This document shows, in pieces, positions 1 to 12,248 of a DNA stretch of 64,000 nucleotides. Each line of letters opens with the position of its first letter. The first letter of the stretch is position 1. This DNA comes from Absidia repens (Eukaryota; Mucoromycota; Mucoromycetes; Mucorales; Cunninghamellaceae): assembly GCA_002105175.1 (NCBI GenBank), contig MCGE01000001.1, positions 2,232,001 through 2,296,000 of the forward strand, written 5' to 3'. The notes under the pieces were generated by a model that had not been told where the DNA came from, did no database searches, and saw nothing but the letters and a program-made list of their open reading frames with translations. The translations under genes and the position numbers were made by a program.

Positions 1-1496
1 TATCACGCCGAGATGTTTCAGGACAATCGACACCAGAACCAGGAGCGTTCTTCAAGGGCGAGAATTCTTCCTTACGGTCGACTTCTAGCACTGAGAATTG
101 TTTGGCATAAGGGAACACATCGAAGACAAAACATTCCAATTTCATCCCACTGTTGGAAGTAGGCACCACTTGTTGGCCGTTGGACAAGTCAACATGCTTA
201 ATCTTCTTTTTGGCAATGTGATATTCCAGTTCGCTAGCAAATTCAGGGACACGATCCAAAAAGGCAGTAGAGAAGAAATGGTTGGCAATATTAGCAGCAC
301 GTAATGTCAAGGAACCATCTTCATCCCGTTTTTCAGACAATTCTTGAGAAATTTCAGAGTATTCCACCACACCATAACGGCCGCCACGACGACAGACCAC
401 GCCGACAGGTTCATCAGCTTGAGTCTTGCGTACCACCTTGACACCACAATCCGTTTGCTTGGAGACACAATAGCCAACGAAAACAGGATCGGCAACACGT
501 GCCAAACAGTTGTCAACACAGTAGCAATGAGTATACAGAATTCCACGACGCTTCAAGTCATCAATCACACCTTTATTTTGCACAGCACCATAAATACCAC
601 CATTTCCATCAGGTGCAATAGCCACCTTGCCCTTGCTTTCCAGAATAATCTTGCCATCCATAGTCAAACATGGTAATGTGCCTAATAGAATCGATAAAAA
701 TAAATAAATAAATAAAACATGATTAGAGTTGGCCCTATTTTTATAAACTTGAATTTTGTCCCTATTTTTGGTGTAGGACGAATTCATTTCCTCCGCCTTC
801 AGTCCCCTCCTCCCCCCTATCCTCACTCTATTTACCTTGTTCAAAGAAGGTGATATTCTTTTCATCCAAGCCAAAGAATTGATTCCTCTTGAAGAAGTCC
901 ACGGTAGGTTGATGTGTAGGTCCGGATGTCATGATATACCAAGGAATGATCACCTTTTGTTGTTGAGGTAAAGTGTACTGTTGAGCTACTTCTTGGAGAC
1001 GAAGGATACGTTCAGCTTGTAATTGGAAGAGTGATTTTTTGGAAGGTAAATCGATATCATAACAGCCCTTGGGGTCACTTGAACCAAGACGAGTGCCTTG
1101 TCCACCAGCCATAAGAATCACCGCCACTTGGTTCTTTGCAATAAGTGATAAACCGAGGGTTTCCCAGTCTTGAATGTCTTGACGCTTACGTTTTCTGCTG
1201 TTGGCGTCAGAGGAGGGTGCTGTCAACACAGTGTCAAATACATCGTGGGTCAAAGGTTCCACCAATTCTTGTTCCCCATTAGCCGAGCTTGCCACGTCAC
1301 TTGCTTGCATTGCCTTGCCGTAAATACCATTCAGTCTTTCCACATCAATACCAACCAGTTGCTCCAATAGAGGGCCCTGTTCATCTGCAGTGAGTTCATC
1401 AAAAAACTGGAAGACGTGTCCTTGACCGAATTGCTCGTATTTGGATTTCAAAGCCGAAAGTTCAGAAGGAGATAAAGAGAATGTAGAGATAGTCAT
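1..1496 (-). CDS. UAP1: UDP-N-acetylglucosamine pyrophosphorylase (3' end outside window)
   Basis: Makes UDP-GlcNAc from UTP and GlcNAc-1-phosphate in the cytosol, the donor for chitin, N-glycans and GPI anchors. Two exons are visible on the minus strand: 1496-836 and 681 to the window edge, joined in phase across EQG|TLP. The nucleotide-binding signature of UDPGP enzymes is seen at about residues 129-144 (LMAGGQGTRLGSSDPKG). Exon 2 carries the family blocks GKVAIAPDGNGGIY and VEYSEIS. I chose the ATG at 1496 (MTISTFSLSP) because it begins the usual N-terminal helix region; an in-frame extension up to 1541 reads like 5' leader. The stretch QDIQDWETLGL before the signature is typical of eukaryotic UAP1. 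The C-terminal part lies beyond base 1. Identification is firm. Confidence 0.95.
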
Positions 1497-2313
1497 GCTT
1501 GTATATATATGAGTGTGTATAATATGAGATGTCCAAGACAAAGATGATGATGAGTGAAAAAGAAAAGAAAAAAAAAAAAAAAGGATATAGTCAAAATTTG
1601 GGCGTTTTAAAAATAATTTGCATTTTCTAAAAAAAAGGGGGGACCCGCGATTTAAAATATTGGGGGGGGGGAGGGCGTCTAGACAAGACGACTAAGAAAT
1701 GCGCCCCGTGGTATATTTGAACGGCGATATTGTCACTACAGTTTATCACATTTTTAAAGAACAAAAGGGGTATCATGATCATCATCATGATCAATACGCA
1801 ATCAATGTAAAGCCCATTGTTTATTAAATGATTTTTTATAATTTTTGAAGATAAGAAAGTGAACCAGTGCCGTTCGAGATGGATTACTGATATAAAAAAG
1901 CATTTGGTACGTCAATAAACAAGCCTCCCACCTCCCCCCTAATATGTATTGATAATCGGACTTTTATGTAGCTTTCATATCATATTATTGATTGTTCCAG
2001 GCAGACAGCATTGGATATTTCGTATTACAAAGTGAGCAACACAGCCAATCAACGCTGGACACTGATATTTTTTTCTGCGATGCTGCTAAAAGCACTATGA
2101 TTCATTCCGAGGATAGCCATTTTTAGTCATGATTCATTGTCATTGCTTTCATTCCCCTAAAGTAACACAAATATATCCCAAACTTCAAAAATAGAATACT
2201 ATTCCCAAACATTGACACATCATCATTTATAATATATAATATATATTGGTTTTATTTTTTAACTAACTGATTGATAAAAAACTAAACTAAAGGTATATAT
2301 AAAAGGAGGATTT
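1497..2313. other. Intergenic: UAP1 promoter and 3' flank of the Arf-GEF gene
   Basis: AT-rich spacer of about 800 bp. It holds a TATA-like run just upstream of the UAP1 start (about 1501-1510), an A-run at 1568-1581, a G-run near 1661, and AT-only stretches near 2230-2300 that probably include the 3' end of the next gene. No ORF worth calling. Confidence 0.6.
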
Positions 2314-3185
2314 CTAAACTATGTTCAAGCCACTGTCATCAGAGCCAGTGTGTCCTTGCTTTTCTTCATGCATTGCCTTGTCCTGCAGGGCTAATGATTT
2401 TTCAATAGAGTCACAATAATTTTGATACTTGATGATTTCGTGAAGGAGGTACTGAGTCTTGTTTTCAAAATTGGTCATGGCGCATATATGGTTCGGTGTT
2501 TTGCGAAAAAACTATCAAAGAAAAAAAAAAAAAAAAAGAGACCATATTGAGTAAAAGAAATAATCGTTTTGCCCCGTATGTGACTCCGCCTTGTTTTTTT
2601 TTCTTTCTAAAATTCCTTTTACCCTTCGCTCTATTTTCCGTTTCAGGTCACGATGCCGATCAAGTTCATCATTCAACGTAGTGATATGTTGTAATAAAGT
2701 ACGGTGCTGAGCCATTTCGCCTAGACTACTAGCCATCAGTGGCGGAATGGGTGGTTGCCATTGACATACTGTGGTCAATGAAGTTTCGGGATTATCGTTG
2801 TTGTTGCTGTTGTCTTGTTCATCATCGGTCATTCCGTCCAGACAGGCGCCCCATCCATATTCCAAATTACCAACACCACCCATCAATGGTTCCTTGCTTT
2901 CCCTCGCAGCCCAATAATTGCATGTTGTCGCCCATTCCAATGCTTGCTCAGCCGAACCTACTTGGAATAAATAGACCCCACCATTGGCTTGTTGTAATGC
3001 AAAGGCATGCTGGCGCTGTCGATTATATCCAGATGGTAACGCATGAGAAAGTGTATGCTTCAAATCAATTTCACCAATCATCTTAGCGTGTGCCTGTCAG
3101 TATAAATAATAATAATAATAATAAATGAGTATTCTTGATTTGTAATCGTCTCTGTCAATTGCCTACGTGTGTGTGAGTGTGTGTC

Positions 3186-3222
<37 letters not shown>

Positions 3223-5615
3223 TGCCAGTCACCACCACCAATAGCTATGTCTGAAGCTATTGAAGTTTGGTCACAAGATGAAATAGATTCAGTTACAGTA
3301 GCCAAACTTGCGCCACGACTGATCATACCATGCAGAGGATGACGAGAAGACATGACTATATTTTTTCGTCGTTGACCATGACTCTCCAAACGATACATGC
3401 GTAGTTCGCCACGATCCACCACCACGAAACATTGCTTCCAATCCCGTTGTCGCGCCTTGTTGTTTGCCTGCTCCATCAAGTGTTTGCGTTCAAGTAATCC
3501 TTCTTTGTAGTACGGGGCAGCATTGGTGTATGAATCCGGTAAATCAGGATGATGAAGTAATGATGCCACTGCTTGAGAGCCAGTATAAATACCAACATCC
3601 TGTTGTTGGTGGCTGATGTTGTTGCTTCGAGAATATTGCGAATGATGAGAAATTCCAGAGCGCATAGATGAGATTGATCTTCTTCTGGAATGGTTTCCTG
3701 ACATGGATGATATCGTCGAGCGCGGTGACAAAGGTTGTGGGAAGTCCAGCTAGAGCACAATACAAAAAAAAAGGAAGGATTAATATTGGATTGATAATTT
3801 TCTTTTGCGATTTACCTCGGATATATTGGTGTCACTTATAAACAAGCTATCACGCGCAGCTTTCCACATTCTTACACCAACATTTGGTTTGAGCGCCCCG
3901 TATTTTTGCCCCCGAGATAGCCCAAGATCATTTCTGATACTACTTTTCGACCCAGGCTGCATGATTTGTTTATGTCGAATAGAAACATATAATTGCTATA
4001 GGACGGATAAAAAATATATATGTAAACGTAGCGAATACACTTTTACGTTTTTTTAATTACCTTCAAAATAGATTCCATTTCCATTTGCCACCCGTAAGAT
4101 CCAGACGGTGTGTTTAGTGGTGAAGACATTTTGGCTTTATACGTGCTGTTTTGACTGTAGACACTACGGCAACTCGGTGTTCGATCCAAATCATTCCATT
4201 CTTGCCGAAGTTTGTGTGAGTCAAATGAGATATTACTGGCTTGCTTATCATCATCCAAAGAGAGAGTGCTGATATTGCTGTTTTCCCAGTTGTCTGTTCC
4301 AGAATTGCTAGCGGTGCTTAGCTGAGGATAAATCGCTGGTGGTTGAATGGCATCCATTGTGTTCCGGACGAAAGCTGATCTTGACATTTTCTTCCGTTCA
4401 CCTTGAGCAATATGTAGATCCGTATTTAGAAGCACTAGCGAGTACACGATAGCATGAATAACGTCTTGCAAAAAAAAGAGGAAGAACAATTAGCTTGCGT
4501 ATTAATTAAAAAAGATATACCAAATATATCCCTTACCAACATTCCCAAATATAGTTCGTTGATTGCAATCCCAATATCGTTTTGAAAATTCTTCCAAGAT
4601 GCGATCGATTTGTTGAGATTCAGCCTTCATTGATAGTTTTCCACAGAGTTGCCTAGAAGAAAAAACAAAACAAAAACAAGTCAATAGGACGCATTTGGCT
4701 TTCAAGAGAATCAACCCTAATTTCACGTACCTAACGAAAAAGGAAAATTGACAGTCCATGGTGCAAGTCAGAAGATGTCCTTTTTTTTCACATGATTCTT
4801 CCATTATATTAAATTTTACCTAAAAGCATCTTCTAGTGATAGGTGAGAGAAGTTAAAATAAGCCATGTAACATGTCAGAATCTCGCGACTCGAAGAAGAC
4901 CTAAAACCAAATTACAGCAAAAAAAGCTAAGCGTGAGAAATATTGCTTTTTTTTTTTCATTGCTTACCCGTCTCCAATCCATTCTGCCACATGTTCCAGA
5001 TTCGAATATACAGTGCTATCTTGTTCCCAAATCCTTCGTGCATAGTTTTGGGAGGTATTCGTCATAGCTGATAAACCATTCACTGAGGAGGATTGTACAG
5101 AGAAAGATGGTGAATGATTACTGTCGCTGTTGTCATTATCATCATCGCCATTCTTTGAACCACCATCATCATTGTCTACAGGTCCACAGGGAGGTGTTGT
5201 CAGTCCAATGTCATCAGGCGATTCATTCGAGTCCACAGTCCAGTCAGCTTCAACATCATTTCTATAATGCTCTTTTTGTTCCTGTTGCGCGATGGGAGGT
5301 GTTGCTGTCGGCGTTGGTTCTGATGTAGGATGCTGATCATTGTTGTCATTTTTTCTGTTTTGTTGTTTACTTTCATGATGAATAGGTGCATGGTTGGCAG
5401 TTGATATGTCTGATAACGATAATGTGTTGATAATTAATCCACCAGCAGATCCAAAATGACCGCCACTAAGCCGTTTTGATAATCGATCGCCTGTTATTGG
5501 TCTAGTATCCAGAAATCCATCTCTAGAACCATCGTCATCATCATCATCATCGTCATCATCATCATCATCATCGTTGTCGTCGTCGTCATCATTGTCATCA
5601 TCATCATCATCATCA

Positions 5616-5657
<42 letters not shown>

Positions 5658-6776
5658 TCATCCTCATCATCATCACCAGCAGTACTGTATTCGTTAATAG
5701 TTTCATGCATCATTATTGGTTCGGTGGCGTTTGCTACCCGAAGTGGTCGAGTATTAAAGTTTCTGCTGTTTTTTGGTACTAGTGCAGAATACTGTTGGTG
5801 GTGGTTGGGTCTTCCGGGTACAATATAACGAGGAGCAGTTGATGGTGGTGGAGATTGTTGGCGGGATCGGTGAACATCGAATGATGTAGATCGGGGCATC
5901 AAATGAGTATAATCGGCGACGTTGTTGGAGGGATGATACCGTAATTGCAAATCATCTTGGGTGGTGGAGTTTAATAAAAGTGCTTCCAGGTACAGTGGTG
6001 GCGGTTGTGTTGATGCCGGTACCCTGATTTGATCACCCACAGCGGTCGTGACGTTAGATTTCAAATGAGTTGCCGAGGTTGGTAATCGATCATTGACTAT
6101 TGAGTAAAAAAAAAAAAAAAGTTCTCCGTAAGGGTAGGATCATGGTTTCCATATTTTCTGCTTGCTTACCTTGTCCTTCCGGATCACGCACAGTTTGTCC
6201 CTGCATCTGCCCAGTGTCACTCGAGGGACCAGTATGGTTGCTGTTAATAATAAAAGCATTGATTTGTGATTTGGAGACATTATCGGTCGATCCATTCTAT
6301 TTCAGAAAAATGAGGAATAAGTATATAGCAATAAAGTAAAATGTCGATCCATAGTTATTTAGTTTTACCTTGCCCAGTTTCTTCAGGAATCGACCTAGAC
6401 TTTTGGCTTTCTAAAACATAAAAATAAATGTATAATCAGAATACTATATCAAGTTATACACAAACGAAAAGGACTCTACCTTCTTCTTAGCGGCTTGTCC
6501 TTGGTTTTTTAATGAAGGTGCGTCTACGATGGACGGCTGCAAAGCTGGTGAAAGGGATGTTTGAGGCTGCATATGAGAAGACTTGTCATCCAGGAGAGCG
6601 CCATCGTTGGTATTGGTTGTCCTTTTCTGGATAAATTTTGTTAAAAAACTATGCTTAGTTGACTTGAATGGCTGTACATCGTCATGTTGTTGTTGCTCGG
6701 CGAAGTTGTCCTGGACGTTTGACCCAGATTCAGATCGTAGACGACTATGCGACTCCATTGTAATGTGAGGTTCCAT
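2314..6776 (-). CDS. Sec7-PH domain Arf guanine-nucleotide exchange factor, EFA6/Yel1-like
   Basis: Predicted exchange factor that loads GTP on an Arf/Arf6-type GTPase at the plasma membrane or endosomes. Eleven exons: 6776-6480, 6410-6369, 6296-6170, 6096-4968, 4900-4820, 4652-4537, 4464-4061, 3995-3816, 3749-3222, 3093-2623, 2511-2314. They sum to 3,573 nt (1,190 aa). The Sec7 domain (about residues 500-700) is split over exons 4-7: SLEDAFRQLCGKL, then KAESQQIDRILEEFSKRYWDC with the glutamate expected to act as the catalytic finger, then IVYSLVLLNTDLHIAQ. A PH domain follows (about 855-1030; EGLLERKHL, RDWKQCFVVVDRGEL, ALEWATTCNYWA), then a coiled coil (LQHITTLNDELDRHRDLKRKIERR). Sec7-PH-coiled coil is the EFA6/PSD order. 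The N-terminal half is disordered and carries a long aspartate tract. Which Arf it serves cannot be seen. Intron 9 contains a T-run of about 30 on the + strand (3188-3219). Confidence 0.88.
5524..5682 (-). repeat. GAY triplet tract coding poly-aspartate in the Arf-GEF
   Basis: Mixed GAT/GAC codon run on the minus strand, giving nearly uninterrupted Asp with a few Asn and Glu (about residues 294-346). It lies in the disordered N-terminal region, far from Sec7 and PH. The mixture of GAC blocks and GAT blocks suggests expansion of two neighbouring microsatellites that were kept in frame. Confidence 0.85.
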
Positions 6777-7492
6777 CAGCAAAGGGACTTCACTTTATTG
6801 ACAAGGTGAAAGGACGTTTTTTTTTATTTTTTAAAGAAAAAATACGTAAAAATATATATGTTTTGTGTATATAAAGAAAAATAAAACAAGAAAGGGAAAA
6901 GAAAGGATTTTCTCTTCAAACAATTGAAATAATAGGAGAAGAGACGGAGCGGCGATTTAAAATATGATCTTAATTTTTATAGCAAGTTGAGGCCAAACAG
7001 AGAAAGCATTCAATATAAACAATGAAGTTTTGGCAGTAAAAATACTAAACCACTCCTATTCGTAGAATGACACCTCCTTGAATAGAAATGTGAAATGTAA
7101 TTTCTTCTTTGTTCCCATACACTGGGTTACACATAAAAGCTTTGACTCTTTTCCCCAAAATCAATTACTATTTCCATTTTCAGACCAAGTTGTATTACGT
7201 TCAGGTAAAAAAAAAAAAAAAGTGATACTTTATTAAAATGATCTAAAAAGTACAAATAGTATGATAAAAGGACAACAAAGAGGCGGTGATAAAATAAAGT
7301 CTAATATAATAGTAAGCTAAATAATAACAATAACAATAATAACAATACAATGCGGAGAGAGAGGGGAAGTAAATGGACAAGGGGAAGATAATTAAAAAAA
7401 TCTAAAAATGAAACGATAGCAAAATAAGGCCCATGCTGTATAAGAAGAGCTTCAGTTTCCCGTTAGTGTTGTTCCATTTCTTGAAGCCACGG
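6777..7492. other. Intergenic, AT-rich, no gene seen
   Basis: Upstream region of the Arf-GEF gene and downstream region of the next locus. It contains AT-only stretches and an A-run at 7207-7221 and no reading frame of note. The end near 7493 may hold the 3' UTR of the glycosyltransferase-like locus. Confidence 0.5.
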
Positions 7493-8872
7493 CTAAATTT
7501 GTCTTTTCATCCATAGAAACCAGCCAATCATAATTGATATAGCAAAAATTGTCTTCATGAAGCTTGCTTTCTTGTCGTCACCCATCTAAAATATATACAT
7601 ACAAAATTTGATCATTTGATTCTACAACTATTCTATGTTCTATTTCAACACTCTTTCTTACTAGATAGTTCGCATGGACAATATATGGTTCAATTCCTAA
7701 AGGCTTGTCCAACCATTCGAGAATCATATCCATCCATTTCGTCATTGCAGCATTCCAAGAACACCACATCTGAGGTTGTAAGTCGTAGATCCAAATAACC
7801 GAGAGCCTTATTGTGGGCAACTTGTTTAGTTAATTTGTCATTTTAATCCCCAATGTAGATGGTAGCTGCCAAGAGTTGTTTCATCTTTTCAGAAGGCCGC
7901 ATAATACAAAATCCCGAATTGACGTTCTTTTGACCAGATCCTTCCTGATGGAGCACCGAGCGAGTTTCATTATGGATATCCAGGTACATATACATCTGTT
8001 CTTGGATTCGAGGTATAGGAGTTGCTGGATCAATAGAGTTTCGGTATGGGTGATTATTCGGTACATTTGGCTGTAATATTCTTCAAATCCTGCATTTTGG
8101 TGGAACCAGGCGATCGGTATATTCGCTGCGTGCCGTCCGTATCCCGCCTGAACAAGATGAGTTGAATTATTCAATCCCATTGTAAACATGATCCAGCATT
8201 CCCTAGTTTACAGTTGCTATAATTAAGTACCCTGTCGTCCTGAAGGCTGACACTAATTTTTGTGAGCATATTGTCCGGTGGTTGTGAGAAGGTATCAGGT
8301 GCTATCGATGGTCCCAATTTGGTATCCGGTGAGTCAACAGTCTGCGAGTCTTCGTCCGCATAGCAAGAGTAATACCAAGGATCAACAAGAGTTCCGTTCA
8401 CTATTAAGGTCGAATGGCTGCTGTTCCTCATATACTCATTTGAGATGTGCGACTTGATTGTGGTGTACTATTTATCGGTAAAAAGGGTCGAGCAGTTGAG
8501 AATAAATACAGCCATACCTACAACGGACGCAATAGAAACCATAAATGTAGCACAAGGAAGGAATAAAAGAAAGGTTTTTTTTAGGGCAAGATAAATGAAA
8601 TATTTATTGCGGAATTTGAATCGCATCGCAGAGAGGTGAATCAAAGAAAGAAAGAAAGGAGACAAAAGAAAAAAAAAAGAAAGCTCAAATGCGGGGTTAT
8701 AATGTGAAGGACATGAAATTCGAAAATTTTCAATTATACTCGCGCTGGATTTAAAAGAACTGTCAATAAAGTCAACGTTGTAAAAAAAAAAGAAAAAAAG
8801 GTACTTCATTTTGGACTCACTTTTTCTTACCTGCTCCCAGCGGTTTCTGTCTTTTACTGTCATCTTCATCAT
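7493..8872 (-). pseudogene. Decayed or mis-assembled nucleotide-diphospho-sugar transferase-like gene (type II membrane protein)
   Basis: Pieces of a Golgi-type glycosyltransferase lie in order on the minus strand. A short cytosolic start is at 8872 (MMKMTVKDRNRWEQ, then gtaag). A hydrophobic anchor follows (FLLFLPCATFMVSIASVV, about 8505-8580), then a luminal stem with Asn-Ser/Thr sites (about 8200-8450). Next comes a block reading KNVNSGFCIMRPSEKMKQLL (about 7870-7930), then PYIVHANYLV (about 7660-7690). The NSGF..RPS and P.IVHAN blocks resemble the Nucleotid_trans (PF03407) family. An in-frame TAA near 7845 and at least one frame change near 7690-7720 break the reading frame, and no set of GT-AG introns I tried repairs it. 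A last hydrophobic segment (MKTIFAISIMIGWFLW) ends at a TAG at 7493-7495. It may be a pseudogene or a gene with base errors; the family call is tentative. Confidence 0.45.
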
Positions 8873-8879
8873 GACCTGT

Positions 8880-9005
8880 TTCAATTTTATTTGGTTCTTC
8901 CCAATTTTTTATTTTACCCCATCTCATTTTATTTGACCTCATCTCAATTTTACATTTCCCCGTCTCGAAGTTATTTTATACTCCGTCTCATTATATTCCC
9001 TTGGC
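8880..9005. repeat. Degenerate short repeat upstream of the TVP38-type gene
   Basis: A loosely repeated phrase (CATCTCA followed by TTTTAT, then a C-rich step) occurs four or five times between the glycosyltransferase-like locus and the TVP38-type gene. Spacing is about 25-35 bp and the copies are diverged. Function unknown. Confidence 0.4.
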
Positions 9006-9153
9006 CTCAATTATTAGTGCAAAACCTGTATACAGAAAAATAATTTCCTGGTTGATGACCGACTTGATTATACCACCTTGAAACATCTTTTCATTTTTAT
9101 ATCGCTTCCTCTACTTCTCTGACTTTGTGTATCCGTAATATCATCATCTACTT

Positions 9154-10275
9154 ATGAAAAGGCGAACAAAGATTTTGGGTGTTGTTGCTGCCGTTGCACT
9201 TCTCATTCTACTTGGTGTCCTTGCTGCACATCGACATGAAATTCGACAAGGTAACTTTAATAGGCCGGAAGTATACCTGAAATCCTTGATATACTAACCT
9301 ATTTGATATATTTTGTTTCTTCTTCTTGTTTTATCAAAAAGCAATACAAACTGTGGCAGTCGAAATGCGGACCACTTCTTTCAGTTGGATTATAATGCTA
9401 GCCTTGTTGACTATCACATCTATTCCTCCAATGATAGGTTTCACTTTTACAGCGACTCTTACTGGGTTTATTTACGGCATTCCTTTTGGAGTTCCCATAG
9501 CAATCACAGGTAAAATTAAAGCAACATTGTGGGGTCCGTACCTGAAGTTTGCTTACCTTTCCCTTCCTGTCTTTATACATAGGTGCGTTTATGGGTTCGA
9601 TGATCTGCTGCCATTTGATTCGAAGATACAATTTTGCTAGGTTTATTCGTCTATCATCTTCCAAGCAAGATAAATATCATGCTATTCAAGAAGCAATTGA
9701 ACAGGGTGGCCTGCGTGTAAGTAAGGGAAAGGGGTATCGGTTGTTTTCATATCAACGTAAAGAATTGGCTGACGCTCCATCTTCTATAGATTATGCTGTT
9801 GATACGTCTCAGCCCCATTCCATGGCCAATCACCAACATGCTCTTATCGCTTCTTCCAACCGTTACAATGAAGCAATATACTATGACTTCTTTTTTATCG
9901 TCGTTCAAACTATGCCTTGAAGTTTGGGTTGGGTCTCAGCTGGCTGATATCTCAAATCCTGATTTGCCTCCTTCTGCTCATCGTGTTGCCGTCTTCACCA
10001 TGCTCGGAAGCCTGCTTATTTTAATTATTGTGGCCTGGTGGTTGTATCGCCTAACTATGAAACGGGTCAAATCTACCTCGAACCGTAAAAAACACGACCT
10101 GCCACCGTATCAATTGCATCAGCAACAAACATCTACACCGACAGCAGCAGCAGCACCAGCGACATCAGCCTTTTCCTACCAAGACGAATATATTGTCAAT
10201 GTGGATGATGAAGAAAAATCCGTGGCTACCTTAGCATTATCGACGCATAATCCATCAGCTATGAAAACTGAGTAG
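9154..10275 (+). CDS. TVP38/TMEM64-family (VTT domain) membrane protein
   Basis: Predicted Golgi/endomembrane protein of the TVP38/TMEM64 (VTT, formerly SNARE-assoc) family; relatives are linked to vesicle traffic and lipid scrambling. Four exons: 9154-9250, 9342-9509, 9583-9716, 9790-10275, summing to 885 nt (294 aa). An N-terminal membrane helix (ILGVVAAVALLILLGVLAA) is followed by the VTT core: hydrophobic spans with IPPMIGFTFTATLTGFIYG, the glycine-rich ITGAFMGSM, and the family loop LLIRLSPIPWPITNMLLSL. A last span (AVFTMLGSLLILIIVAWWLY) leads to a basic, Ser/Gln/Ala-rich cytosolic tail. The third junction (GLR|IML) is required to enter the RLSPIP block. Family assignment is secure; the exact orthologue is not. 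Confidence 0.85.
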
Positions 10276-10559
10276 GACTGGTTATGAGGAACACGATGCT
10301 CATCAACAACATCTAATCAAGTGATGAATTAGCATTAGTTTTATGTAGTTTAGATATATTGATTTATTGGTTAATATAGCATATATATGATTCCTTTTTT
10401 TTTTTTTTTTTTTTTTACACTTTGCATTTCGGTTTTATAGTATTGCTTTTTTTTTGTAACCCCACATCATGTCCAAATCAATAAAAACGTCCTTTATTTC
10501 GATTATGTATTCAATTTTATATGTTCTGTCAGATGATTAATATAGTTTGTCATTTTTTT

Positions 10560-10740
10560 ACTATCGCCCACCCATTCAACCACTCACGTACTTGGGCACC
10601 CGAGTTGGCTTGGAACCGCTTTCTAGCACATGCTCTTTCTACTCATACCATTTTTCCTTCCCATATCCCCCCTTACTTACCCAGAATCTCCCCGTTGCAT
10701 TCCTAAAAATTCAATAACTCCGGAATATGTCGCCCGGGAG
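10560..10740 (+). repeat. Family R1 dispersed repeat, truncated copy
   Basis: Shares with 22385-22560, 39040-39210 and 40200-40270 the ordered phrases CCATTCAACCACnCAC, CTTGG, CCGCTTTCTAG, a C-rich TATCCCC step and CTAAAAATTCAATAA. Only this short part of the family is present here. Confidence 0.65.
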
Positions 10741-10974
10741 GGCGATGCGATGCGACGCTTTTGTCAAAAGCTTCGAATCGAATTTCGTCTTTCATCCAAT
10801 CGGTGCCCTCATAGTAAACCTACTCCGAACGTTAGCAAGTTATCGCTGCCTTTCAAGGTAGAACTTTTTTTTTTAACTTGTTCCACTCTCAAAAAAGAAA
10901 ACTATATCGTCAACTTGGCAAAAAGGGCCCCTGGTTGACGAAAAATGATGCACAGCGTATCTCTAATGTCTCCA

Positions 10975-11270
10975 AATTGATACAGGGTCAATTTAAGCAA
11001 AAAAATTTTTTTTCCAAAATTTTCGAAAATTTTCATTGCTTTCATTTTGGGCCCATTTCTGGGCTAAGCGTATGCCCATAGGCGTTAACGTTAGGCGTGA
11101 TCTCTGGTCACAGTTTTTCGCAAAGGGGGGTTGATCATGCCAAATGTCAATTTTTTGAAAATTTAAAATAAAGCGCCATTTTTCGCTGGAGAATGAGTTC
11201 CCATCATTACCACTCTATAGAACTCTGTAGCGACATTTTTCGCAAAACCCTTGCCTATTTTCCTTTCAAC
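10975..11270. repeat. AT-rich block with self-similar TTTTTCGCAAA motifs
   Basis: Contains overlapping inverted A/T tracts (about 11000-11040), a GGGCCCATTTCTGGGC partial palindrome (11049-11064), and the phrase TTTTTCGCAAA twice (about 11115 and 11240), with TTTTTCGCTGG between them. It looks like the terminal part of a DNA transposon or a relict repeat. No ORF and no second full copy in the window, so the nature is open. Confidence 0.4.
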
Positions 11271-11439
11271 TCACAAATATAAACAGTATAAAGAAGTTGT
11301 CTTCAACTTCAAACCATTCTTTTTCTCTCTCACACACACACCAGAATCTATTTACACCCACATGTACCGTGCCCATTCAACATGACAATTAACAACATGA
11401 AAAAGACTAATGGTAAAAAGACAAGACATATTTAATTCA

Positions 11440-11650
11440 AATGTAGACATAAATTGTAACAACGAATACTAAGCTAACACTATTCTCTAAGATGTAGACT
11501 AATCTAATGGTGGGCAAAAACCTAAATCCAAAATGAAAGGGTTTCCCCATGATGTTTGTTTTGCGTTTTTGAAAACGCCCCTAATTCAAGTTCTAACTCT
11601 AATCCTAGATCACCAGCACCCCAATGAGCCTTGCCATCATATATTCAGAC
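11440..11650 (+). repeat. Family R2 dispersed repeat copy
   Basis: Shares an ordered series with 21930-22170, 23335-23395, 37305-37440 and 39690-39830: an AATCnAAAATGAAAGGGTTTCC phrase, TTCTAACnCTA, GATCACCAG, nATGAGCC, and in two copies CAGACTTTCATG. Non-coding. Confidence 0.6.
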
Positions 11651-12248
11651 TTTCATGAAGGAAAATAAAAAAGAAAGAAAAAGAGAGGAAAAAAAGGGGG
11701 CCAAAAAAAAAATTAAAAAAATAGAGAGCAAAATGCGGAGCCTGAATCCATACAGTTTTTTTAATGGCGTTGACAAAAAAAAAAAAAAAAGGAGAGAGAA
11801 AGAGCGACAATGAATTCCCCAAAATTGAAAAGAATTAAGGTTCATGGCGGTACTTGATGAAATGCACCATGCTGTAATCCATGAAAAGAAAATCATCATC
11901 ATCGCAGATATTATATACACACACGTTGACATAGATTATTATGATAGCTGTTACACACTAGCAACAAAGCAATTGTAAAGAATGATCAAAAAGAAGACGA
12001 CAGGTATTTGTCAAAAAAAAATACATATTTTATTTCAAGAATGTCAATCAAAAGTACAGGTATAATAAATGTATTGAAAAAAACGAGGTGACAATATAAT
12101 ATGAGGGGGAACTGAGGTCAGTGGATGCCCAAAAAAATCAACAACAACCAAAAACGGTGGAATAGGTGAGACTAGAATGAAAACAGGGCAGAAGAGAAGG
12201 CCAATGCCCTATTAAATACCATTGCTAATTGACCAGCACCATAGTTCA

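Larger units (their letters stand above)
10276..12248. other. Intergenic with dispersed repeat fragments, no host gene seen
   Basis: About 2 kb without a supportable gene. It begins with the TVP38 3' UTR (T-run at 10397-10417). It then holds a fragment of repeat family R1 (10560-10740), a block with Mucorales-repeat character (about 10975-11270), a fragment of family R2 (11440-11650), and purine-rich simple sequence (11655-11810). The right end contains the TRAPPC10 3' flank. Confidence 0.6.

Noticed and set aside
4502..4804. Extra coding exon within the Sec7 region at 4740-4801
   Set aside because: Direct joining of 4820 to 4652 gives an unbroken Sec7 block (DAFRQLCGKL); the extra piece would disrupt it, so it is intron.
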